Source of the DNA: Treponema sp. CETP13
GTDB taxonomy: Bacteria > Spirochaetota > Spirochaetia > Treponematales > Treponemataceae
Length of the DNA stretch: 64,000 bases
Assembly (NCBI GenBank): GCA_001885315.1
Contig: MLPZ01000001.1
Span: 124,001 to 188,000, forward strand
Reading direction: 5' to 3'
The notes below the pieces were generated by a model that made no database searches, was not told the DNA's origin, and saw nothing but the letters and a program-made list of their open reading frames with translations. A program made the translations under genes and the position numbers. How positions within the stretch are numbered: position 1 is the stretch's first letter; each line of letters opens with the position of its first letter. Below are positions 53,054 through 60,192 of this stretch, in pieces.

Positions 53054-54754
53054 ATGGCAAAGTATGTACCGTTTGGAAAAATTAACATTCAGAATCGAGA
53101 ATGGCCGGATAAAGTGATCGAGAAAGCACCTTTGTGGGTCTCTGTTGATTTACGTGATGGGAATCAATCTCTCCCAAAGCCAATGGGAGTTGAACAAAAA
53201 CTCGAATTTTTTGATTTATTAGTTGCAACTGGCTTTAAAGAAATTGAAGTTGGATTTCCTTCTGCATCAGAAACGGAGTATACCTTTTTACGACGACTTA
53301 TAGAAGAAAAACGTATACCAGATGATGTTACAATTCAAGTACTTTGCCAAGCACGTGAAAAACTAGTAAAAAAAACTTTTGAATGTTTACAAGGATGCAA
53401 AAAAGCTATCTTTCATATATACAATTCAACCAGTCCTGCTCAACGTAAATATACTTTTAATATGACAAAAGAAGAAATTATAAAAGTTGCTGTAGATGGT
53501 GTTGAATGTGTAAAAAAAGCTATGTCTTCATTAAAAGGAACCGACTTACGGCTTGAGTATTCTCCAGAAAGTTTTTCTAGTACAGAAATTGAATATGCTG
53601 TTGAAATATGCAATGCTGTCGAGGCCGCGTGGAATCCAACTCCTGAAAATAAAATAATTTTTAATCTTCCAACGACAATTGAATGTGCAACTCCAAATAT
53701 TCATGCAGACCAAATTGAATATTTTTGTAAACATATTAATAATCGAGATAGTGTTATTGTTTCTTTGCATAATCACAATGATCGGGGAACTGGTGTTGCA
53801 TGTGCAGAGCTTGCTCTACTGGCTGGTGCAGAACGTGTAGAAGGTACTTTGTTTGGTAATGGAGAAAGAACCGGAAACTTAGATATTATTACTACAGCCA
53901 TGAATATGTATGTTCAAGGGGTTGACCCTAAACTTGATTTTTCTAATCTTCCTTCTCTTACAGATGCTTATAAGCGATTAACAGATATGCCTGTTAATCC
54001 TCGACATCCTTATGTTGGAGAACTTGTTTTTACCGCTTTTAGTGGCAGTCATCAAGATGCTATAAGAAAAGGCATGAAAGCACGAAAAGAAATGATGAAA
54101 CAAGCACAAAAAAATGGTAGTAAAGATCCTAATAATGATGTTACCTGGGATGTACCATATTTACCTTTAGATCCTCATGATGTAGGGCGCGAATACGAAG
54201 AAATTATTAGGGTAAATAGTCAAAGTGGTAAAGGTGGTGCCGCTTGGATTCTTGAAGAAAATTATGGCATTTTCTGTCCTAAAGCTATGCACCCAGTTCT
54301 TGGAGAAGTTGTTACAGCAGAAGCTGATCACTTACAACGTGAATTAACAGCAGCCGAAATTTATTCTATTTTTAATAAACAGTGGATGTTAAAGAAAGAA
54401 CCTCTTTCTTTGCTTGATCTTGCAGAAACTCATGTTGAAGGGCCTGCTGACAATGAAAGTGTACTTTGTAGAACTTCTGTAAGCTTTAAAGGTAAAACAT
54501 ATAATTTAGGAGCAAAGGGTAATGGTCCTTTAGCCGCCTTTGTAGCAGCGTTACGTACTAGTGATATGCAATTACCTTCTTTTAGCATTACATCTTTTCA
54601 TGAGCACAGCATTGGTACAGGTTCTGATACCGATGCTATGGGATATGTAGAACTTACTTTCGAAACTGGTAAAAAGGTATGGGGAGCAGGAAGAAGTTCT
54701 AATGTAGGTCGTGCAGGTATTAATGCTGTTATAAGCGCAATAAATCAATTGTAG
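53054..54754 (+). CDS. leuA: 2-isopropylmalate synthase
   Basis: First committed step of leucine synthesis: acetyl-CoA plus 2-oxoisovalerate. WVSVDLRDGNQSLPKPM with the catalytic Arg-Asp, GFKEIEVGFPSASETEY, metal-binding HNHNDRGTG, and GNGERTGNLDI. The C-terminal regulatory domain ends with SSNVGRAGINAVISAINQL. Length 566 fits the longer (type 2) LeuA group rather than the short E. coli-type. Start ATG 53054 follows AAGGAG. Controlled by the leader above; other leu genes are not in the window. Confidence 0.96.
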   Translation: MAKYVPFGKINIQNREWPDKVIEKAPLWVSVDLRDGNQSLPKPMGVEQKLEFFDLLVATGFKEIEVGFPSASETEYTFLRRLIEEKRIPDDVTIQVLCQAREKLVKKTFECLQGCKKAIFHIYNSTSPAQRKYTFNMTKEEIIKVAVDGVECVKKAMSSLKGTDLRLEYSPESFSSTEIEYAVEICNAVEAAWNPTPENKIIFNLPTTIECATPNIHADQIEYFCKHINNRDSVIVSLHNHNDRGTGVACAELALLAGAERVEGTLFGNGERTGNLDIITTAMNMYVQGVDPKLDFSNLPSLTDAYKRLTDMPVNPRHPYVGELVFTAFSGSHQDAIRKGMKARKEMMKQAQKNGSKDPNNDVTWDVPYLPLDPHDVGREYEEIIRVNSQSGKGGAAWILEENYGIFCPKAMHPVLGEVVTAEADHLQRELTAAEIYSIFNKQWMLKKEPLSLLDLAETHVEGPADNESVLCRTSVSFKGKTYNLGAKGNGPLAAFVAALRTSDMQLPSFSITSFHEHSIGTGSDTDAMGYVELTFETGKKVWGAGRSSNVGRAGINAVISAINQL

Positions 54755-54755
54755 T

Positions 54756-54793
54756 AAAAAAAACCACCTGACTCAAAGGAGAAAGTCAGGTGG
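54756..54793 (-). terminator. minus-strand terminator-like hairpin downstream of leuA
   Basis: CCACCTGACT (54764-54773) pairs perfectly with AGTCAGGTGG (54784-54793). The A-run at 54756-54763 becomes a T-run on the minus strand, so the hairpin terminates leftward transcription. No T-run follows on the plus strand, and no minus-strand gene is visible to its right before glt genes on the plus strand. Confidence 0.65.
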
Positions 54794-54892
54794 CAAGGAG
54801 AGGAGGAATTGAATATTAGGTTCTTCTTACTTAATAATTACATAATAATAACCACTGTATAATCTAAAGGTTACATATTATTTAAATTATTT

Positions 54893-54923
54893 TTGAAATA
54901 TTTTCTCACCCGTTGTCTATAAT
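54893..54923 (+). promoter_or_regulatory. possible gltX promoter
   Basis: TATAAT at 54918-54923 with TTGAAA at 54893-54898, spacer 19 (long). A small hairpin CTCAC...GTGAG (54968-54985) precedes the AGGAG ribosome-binding site. Confidence 0.4.
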
Positions 54924-55002
54924 ACAAATTCTTGATATCATAAGAAACTCGAATTTTAAGTAGATAGCTCACATAAGCAGGTGAGTTTGTTAGGAGATAT
55001 AC

Positions 55003-56622
55003 ATGAGTGAAGTAAGAGTTCGCTATGCGCCATCACCAACAGGGATGCAGCATATTGGTGGTGTTAGAACCGCATTATTTAATTATTTATTTGCACGAGC
55101 AAATGGTGGTAAATTTATTTTACGTCTTGAAGATACAGACCGTACTCGTTACGGAGAAGAATACGTTCAAAATTTATACGATACACTAGATTGGTTACAT
55201 ATAGAATGGGATGAGGGCGGTCCAAAGGGTGGTGAATTTGGCCCTTATGTTCAAAGTGAACGTTTTGACTTATATAAAGAATATGCCCAAAAATTAATTG
55301 AAAAAGGTGAAGCTTATTACTGTTTTTGTGATTCAGAAAGATTAAATCGTATTCGACTAATTCAGCAAAAAAACAAGATGCCTCCTGGATATGATAGAAA
55401 CTGTCGACATTTAACACCAGAAGAGGTTCAAGAAAATTTAGACAAAGGTATTCCTCATGTCATACGTTTAAAAGTTCCACTAGAAGGTGTTACAAAATTT
55501 AGGGATGCTTTACTAGGTGATATTGAATGGAAGAATGAAGATATTTCTCCAGACCCTATTTTACTTAAATCTGATGGGTTTCCTACATATCATTTAGCAA
55601 ACATTATTGATGATCATTTTATGAAGATTACTCATGTTATGCGTGCACAAGAATGGATTCCAAGTACTCCATTGCATGTCCAGTTGTATCGTGCTTTTGG
55701 ATGGGAACCACCTGTGTTTTGTCATCTTCCTATGGTAAATGGTAATGATGGACACAAACTTAGCAAAAGACATGGGGCAACTTCTGTAAACGAGTTTAGA
55801 GCGCGAGGATATATTCCAGAAGCTTTAATTAACTATGTTGGTATGCTTGGCTGTTCTTACGAAGATGGGCGTGATATGTATACCCTTAGTGATATGGAAA
55901 AGTTATTTAAAATTGAGCATATGAATAAAGCAGGTGCTGTATTTGATTATAAAAAACTTGAGTGGTTTAATGGTCAATATATGCGTAATTTTACAGATGC
56001 ACAACTTGTTGACAATGTTTTGCCATTCATTACAGGAACAGGTAGTGCAGCAATTCCTATAAACGCTAGTGATACGTTTCCTGCTCCAAAAGTAGGACCA
56101 GAATGGTCAGGCATTGCATATGTCGATAACGATCCTAAAACGGGGAAACTTGTACTTGCAGATCAAAGCATGAGAAAAATTGTATGTGGTGATGAGAATG
56201 CTGACACAAATGTACAAGATAAGGCAATTCGAGAAAAATTACTGGAAGTAGCGCCCCTTATAAAAGAGCGACTGCATTTTTTAACAGATGCAGCAGAAAT
56301 GGTAAGTTTTTTATTTAAAACAGTAAAAATACCTTCTGTAGAACAAATAATTCCTAAACGTCTTGATAAAGAAAAAACAAAAGAAGTTTTAGAGCAAGCA
56401 ATAAAATACATAGAAGCAATGCCTGCATTGGATCATGAAGGTCAAGAACAACTTGCTCGTGATACTTCTAAGGAGATGGGAATTAAAATGGGTGATTTTA
56501 TGATGCCTATTAGATGGGCAGTTACCGGTTCTCGAGTTTCTCCTCCACTTATGGGTTCGATTATGATTTTAGGAACAGATATTGCTATAAATAGAGTAAA
56601 CGCTGCTCTAGCAGAATTTTAG
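55003..56622 (+). CDS. gltX: glutamate--tRNA ligase
   Basis: Class I synthetase. HIGH-like motif RYAPSPTGMQHIGGVRTALFNYLFAR, LRLEDTDRTR, and KMSKS-like HKLSKRHGATSV. 539 residues, longer than the usual 470-490, mainly through an insertion of about 45 residues around position 350 (ITGTGSAAIPINASDTFPAPKVGPEWSG). Whether it also charges tRNA-Gln cannot be told. Start has TAGGAG 7 bases upstream. Confidence 0.96.
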   Translation: MSEVRVRYAPSPTGMQHIGGVRTALFNYLFARANGGKFILRLEDTDRTRYGEEYVQNLYDTLDWLHIEWDEGGPKGGEFGPYVQSERFDLYKEYAQKLIEKGEAYYCFCDSERLNRIRLIQQKNKMPPGYDRNCRHLTPEEVQENLDKGIPHVIRLKVPLEGVTKFRDALLGDIEWKNEDISPDPILLKSDGFPTYHLANIIDDHFMKITHVMRAQEWIPSTPLHVQLYRAFGWEPPVFCHLPMVNGNDGHKLSKRHGATSVNEFRARGYIPEALINYVGMLGCSYEDGRDMYTLSDMEKLFKIEHMNKAGAVFDYKKLEWFNGQYMRNFTDAQLVDNVLPFITGTGSAAIPINASDTFPAPKVGPEWSGIAYVDNDPKTGKLVLADQSMRKIVCGDENADTNVQDKAIREKLLEVAPLIKERLHFLTDAAEMVSFLFKTVKIPSVEQIIPKRLDKEKTKEVLEQAIKYIEAMPALDHEGQEQLARDTSKEMGIKMGDFMMPIRWAVTGSRVSPPLMGSIMILGTDIAINRVNAALAEF

Positions 56623-56641
56623 TTATTATGCTATAGTGCTT

Positions 56642-56667
56642 AAGCTGTGCTGTAATGTACAGCTTTT
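56642..56667 (+). terminator. weak terminator between gltX and glyQS
   Basis: AAGCTGT (56642-56648) pairs with ACAGCTT (56659-56665), followed by TTT. Weak; partial read-through is likely. Confidence 0.4.
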
Positions 56668-56713
56668 ATAAATTTAAGTGCCTCCATTCCATGAAGGCCA
56701 AAAGGAATTTTAC

Positions 56714-58060
56714 ATGGATAAACATGAAATTACAATGGATAAAATTGTCAGTCTTTCAAAACGCAGAGGTTTTGTTTTTCAATCATCAGAAATATATGGT
56801 GGCCAAGCAGGTGCCTGGGATTATGGTCCTTTAGGTATTGAGCTTAAAAAAAATATTCAAAATGCATGGTGGAAAGAAATGACACGTATGCATAATAATA
56901 TAGTTGGTTTAGATGCAGCTATTTTTATGCACCCTAAGGTATGGGAAGCTTCAGGTCATATTGCTAACTTTTCAGATCCATTAGTTGACTGTAAAGATTG
57001 TAAAATGCGTTTCCGCTCTGATACAATGGATCAAGAAGCTCTAAAAGAGCGAAAATGTCCTAATTGTGGTGGAGAACTAACAGAGCCTCGGGCTTTTAAT
57101 CTTATGTTTAAAACACATATTGGTCCAGCAGAAGATTCCTCAAGTGAATTGTATTTACGTCCAGAAACTGCACAGGGAATTTATGTAAACTATAAAAATG
57201 TTATTCAGTCAAACCGTATGAAAATTCCATTTGGTATTGCACAAGTAGGCAAGGCCTTTCGTAATGAGATTGTTACTAAAAACTTTATTTTCCGTACCTG
57301 TGAATTTGAACAAATGGAAATGCAGTTTTTTGTAAAACCTGGTGAAGATGAAAAATACTTCGAGTATTGGAGAGAACAACGCTGGAATTTTTATAAAAAA
57401 TATGGTGTTCGTATGGATAAGATGCGTTGGTATCACCACGAAAAATTAGCACACTATGCAAAAGATGCGTATGATATAGAATATGAGTTCCCAATGGGAT
57501 ATTCAGAGTTAGAAGGTGTACATAATCGAACCGATTTTGACCTAACACAGCATACTAAGTTTTCTGGTAAAGATATGCGGTATATTGATCAAGATAATGG
57601 TAATGAAAAATATATTCCATATATTATAGAAACTTCTGCAGGTCTTACGCGAAATGTTTTAATGTTTCTTTGTGATGCATATGAAGAGCAAAATTTGACT
57701 CAAGAAGGTGGAAAAGAAGACTATCGTACTGTTTTGCATTTCCATCCAAGTATAGCTCCTGTTACAGTCGCTGTTCTCCCGTTAATGAAAAAAGATGGTT
57801 TAGCAGAAATGGCACTAGATATTCAGAATGAACTTAAAGAAGATTTTGTAACTTCGTATGATCAAGGAGGGGCTATTGGTAAACGATATCGCCGTCAAGA
57901 TGAGGTTGGAACTCCTTTTTGTGTAACTGTAGATTATGATTCTAAAGAAGATAAGACAGTAACTTTACGTTTTAGAGATAGTATGGAACAAATCCGATTA
58001 CCTATTTCTGAATTATCTACAAGAATTCATGCTGAAATAAAAAAATATCAGCGTGTTTAA
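56714..58060 (+). CDS. glyQS: glycine--tRNA ligase, single-chain type
   Basis: Class II synthetase of the homodimeric type. [30 protein letters not shown], motif 2 [22 protein letters not shown], motif 3 region [15 protein letters not shown], and the anticodon domain with [24 protein letters not shown]. Zinc-type cysteines CKDC and CPNC lie in the insertion near residue 92-120. The ATG at 56714 follows AAAGGA and gives 448 residues; an earlier GTG adds a stretch outside the family. Confidence 0.96.
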   Translation: MDKHEITMDKIVSLSKRRGFVFQSSEIYGGQAGAWDYGPLGIELKKNIQNAWWKEMTRMHNNIVGLDAAIFMHPKVWEASGHIANFSDPLVDCKDCKMRFRSDTMDQEALKERKCPNCGGELTEPRAFNLMFKTHIGPAEDSSSELYLRPETAQGIYVNYKNVIQSNRMKIPFGIAQVGKAFRNEIVTKNFIFRTCEFEQMEMQFFVKPGEDEKYFEYWREQRWNFYKKYGVRMDKMRWYHHEKLAHYAKDAYDIEYEFPMGYSELEGVHNRTDFDLTQHTKFSGKDMRYIDQDNGNEKYIPYIIETSAGLTRNVLMFLCDAYEEQNLTQEGGKEDYRTVLHFHPSIAPVTVAVLPLMKKDGLAEMALDIQNELKEDFVTSYDQGGAIGKRYRRQDEVGTPFCVTVDYDSKEDKTVTLRFRDSMEQIRLPISELSTRIHAEIKKYQRV

Positions 58061-58074
58061 AGAAAACAAATAGC

Positions 58075-58827
58075 ATGGAATACCTAACTTTAGGAAAAAC
58101 AGGACTTATGATAAGTCGCACTGCATTAGAATTAATTGAACTTCAACAAAAAGAAGAAATAGATTCATATTCTGTATTATTACAGAGTGCGTATGAAAAT
58201 GGGATTAATTGTTTTGCAGTGAATGCTACTCATGAGTTTACGCTTTCTGCTTTAGGAGAAACGTTTAGTAAATTACGTCCAGATGTTCGATATTGTATTA
58301 TTTCGAATGCAAAAAGTTCTTTAGAATTGCATCATGATATCGAACATGCTTTGGAAGTCTTAGAATGTGATTTTATTGATATTTTGTCAATTGAAGTTTC
58401 TGATGAAGTTTCTAATCTTTCTAACCTTGATGACCTATATGCTGCAGCAAAAAAAATGAAAGAAGAAGGAAAAGTACAACACATAGATTTAAGAACAGCT
58501 TCTTTTTGTTGTGCTCGTGAAGCTGTGATTTCTGGAGTATATGAATCTGTATCTTACACTTTTTCTGTTAGTGCTACGAAGCAAGATGAAGAACTTATTA
58601 TGCTTTGTGATACTATGGAAGTAGGTTTTATAGCAACACATCCTGCTGGAATAGATAATTTAATAAACATTCCATTATCTTTTGGATATTTTAATCAATT
58701 TGAAAATTTAATAGCCCTTTGGACTCTAACCACAAAAGAATTGCTAGATAAAGTTTTGTATTTTGCTGCTCATCTACCAATTAACGATGCAAAATTTAAC
58801 GATGAGTTGCTAGCTTTTAAGACTTAA
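58075..58827 (+). CDS. degenerate aldo/keto reductase-like protein
   Basis: 250 residues that align by eye with the N-terminal part of aldo/keto reductases (YLTLGKTGLMISRTAL; ENGINCFAVNATHEFTLSALGETF; EHALEVLECDFIDILSIE). The catalytic tetrad is damaged: Asp is Ala48, Tyr is His53, His is Glu107; only Lys80 is retained. The C-terminal barrel strands and the NADPH-binding segment are short or absent (family about 300-330 residues). A non-catalytic pseudoenzyme is likely. Follows glyQS after 14 bases and overlaps the convergent HD-GYP gene by 11 bases. Confidence 0.6.
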   Translation: MEYLTLGKTGLMISRTALELIELQQKEEIDSYSVLLQSAYENGINCFAVNATHEFTLSALGETFSKLRPDVRYCIISNAKSSLELHHDIEHALEVLECDFIDILSIEVSDEVSNLSNLDDLYAAAKKMKEEGKVQHIDLRTASFCCAREAVISGVYESVSYTFSVSATKQDEELIMLCDTMEVGFIATHPAGIDNLINIPLSFGYFNQFENLIALWTLTTKELLDKVLYFAAHLPINDAKFNDELLAFKT

Positions 58828-60028
58828 TAATATCTTTTTTTTCTTGGGCATTTAATACACGGCTTATTTTTATTCCTTTATCACTAGTTGAGATTATTTT
58901 AGGATCACCGTTTGGTTCAGTCTCATTGTAAATTCTAACAATTGGATTACGTGGATCCAATGGGTTTACATCAATTATAAGACCTATTTTCCCGTTTGAT
59001 AAAAAAACATAACTTCCTATTGGATATAAAGATAAACTGTATAAAAGTGCTTTTATTACAGTTTCGTCATATTGATTTCCCGAGTTTTTTAGCATATCAA
59101 CCATTGCAATATACGAACTTTGTGCTGATTTGTAATGTCTAGGAGCCGTAATAGCTTCAAATGAACAAGCAACAGAAATAATTTTTGCGAACATAGAAAT
59201 TTTACTACCAGGAAGGTGTCGAGGATATCCTTCTCCATTTTCTCTTTCGTGATGTTCTAAAGCTGCAAGACTTATACTTAATGGAAAATCTTGTGATTTT
59301 AATATTTCATATGATAAAACAGGATGAGTATTCATTATCTTTTTTTCTGGATTTGTAAGAGGACGATTTGATAAATATAATTGTGGAGGAAGTCTAATTT
59401 GTCCAATCTCATGTAAAATGCATGCAACTCCAAGGTTTACAAGTTTATTTAAAGGAAGACGCAATTGTAATCCTATTGCTATGGCTAAAACTGTAGATCT
59501 CATAGAATGTGTTACAAGAAAGTCTCTGTTTCTAGCTTCCATTGTTGGTTGGACTCGCAACATATATCGCTTATTTTCTTTTATAAACACACACATTTCT
59601 TTTACTGTAGCCGCTATTTCTTCTTCGTTAAGTTCTTTATGCGTTGCATAATGTGTATAAATTGAACTGATATAATTCATATATTCGTTGTAAACTTTTT
59701 GTACTATTTCAAGTCTGTTAACGTCAGAATCTTTTGTATCAGATATTGAATTATCTATAGTGTCTTGAATACGTTTTTTTATTGATGATATAGTTTTTGA
59801 TTTATCATCCATATCTACATTTTCAAAAGTAGAAACGACGGTCTTTTTAGGTGTATTTACATAACAACCGTCACATATTAGTTGTTTAAAATTCCAATCT
59901 AGTAATGCTTTTTTTAAGTTACTGGTTAAAGGAGTTTGTTTTGGTGTAACTAAGAATTGAGGATCGATTAAAATGTCTGAGGTAAAATAACTATCATCTT
60001 TAATTTCTGAAATAATATATGTATTCAT
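58817..60028 (-). CDS. HD-GYP-domain protein with altered catalytic residues
   Basis: 403 residues. An unrecognised N-terminal domain (about 1-160) is followed by an HD-GYP domain: HSMRSTVLAIAIG, H206-E207 in LHEIGQIRLPP, HPVLSYEIL, H259-H260-E261, and GYP at 267-269. In active cyclic-di-GMP phosphodiesterases the HD and HDIGK residues are His-Asp and Lys; here Asp is Glu207 and Lys is Gln210, and the later Asp is Cys288. The GYP is intact, so c-di-GMP binding without hydrolysis is possible. No signal peptide. The start (ATG 60028) has GGAG. It is preceded by a sigma-28-like promoter and a structured leader. Confidence 0.8.
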   Translation of the reverse strand: MNTYIISEIKDDSYFTSDILIDPQFLVTPKQTPLTSNLKKALLDWNFKQLICDGCYVNTPKKTVVSTFENVDMDDKSKTISSIKKRIQDTIDNSISDTKDSDVNRLEIVQKVYNEYMNYISSIYTHYATHKELNEEEIAATVKEMCVFIKENKRYMLRVQPTMEARNRDFLVTHSMRSTVLAIAIGLQLRLPLNKLVNLGVACILHEIGQIRLPPQLYLSNRPLTNPEKKIMNTHPVLSYEILKSQDFPLSISLAALEHHERENGEGYPRHLPGSKISMFAKIISVACSFEAITAPRHYKSAQSSYIAMVDMLKNSGNQYDETVIKALLYSLSLYPIGSYVFLSNGKIGLIIDVNPLDPRNPIVRIYNETEPNGDPKIISTSDKGIKISRVLNAQEKKDIIKS

Positions 60029-60158
60029 TTTTTCTCCGAAAAAAAAAAGCTGAAAAACTCACACAGTTTTCCAGCCCATTATAAGGTGCAATAACGGTGT
60101 CTGGATGTCTAATAATACACCGTTACGAATTAGCAGGGTTGCTGCACAGCATCCGTAC
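60029..60158 (-). ncRNA. structured leader, candidate riboswitch or small RNA before the HD-GYP gene
   Basis: Minus-strand leader of about 130 bases. It contains TAACGGTGT...ACACCGTTA (60125-60117 with 60100-60092, 9 bp, 16-base loop). Five loop bases CATCC (60107-60103) are complementary to GGATG (60154-60150) near the 5' end, giving a possible pseudoknot. TGCTGTGCAGCA is a self-complementary segment. The leader ends in a terminator just before the ribosome-binding site. I do not recognise a known riboswitch class. Confidence 0.45.
60039..60075 (-). terminator. intrinsic terminator in the HD-GYP leader
   Basis: GCTGGAAAACT and AGTTTTTCAGC (60075-60065 and 60059-60049) form an 11-bp stem with one mismatch and a 5-base loop, followed by ten T (60048-60039). 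Eleven bases lie between the T-run and ATG 60028, so transcription must read through it to express the gene. Confidence 0.85.
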
Positions 60159-60165
60159 ATATATA

Positions 60166-60192
60166 TTATCGGACAGAGGTTAGGAAACTTGA
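60166..60192 (-). promoter_or_regulatory. sigma-28 (FliA)-like promoter of the HD-GYP leader
   Basis: TCAAGTTT (60192-60185), exactly 11 bases, TCCGATAA (60173-60166). Consensus TAAAGTTT-N11-GCCGATAA: seven of eight match in each half. The -35 half overlaps the last codons of the upstream DUF115 gene. Confidence 0.7.

Noticed and set aside
54809-54862. Short TTG-start ORF upstream of gltX (17 codons)
   Set aside because: The AGGAGG lies only 2 bases before the TTG, too close, and codon content shows no regulatory logic.
54755-55002. T-box or riboswitch upstream of gltX
   Set aside because: No T-box GGTGG-type bulge, no specifier loop and no plus-strand terminator-antiterminator pair; only a minus-strand terminator and a small hairpin.
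58075-58827. Frameshift explaining the odd AKR sequence
   Set aside because: The frame is continuous and recognisable AKR segments are in phase on both sides of the changed residues.
60029-60180. SRP RNA, 6S or tmRNA
   Set aside because: The conserved SRP loop (GGAAG and AGCAG pattern) and tmRNA tag region are absent; size and terminator fit a leader or sRNA better.
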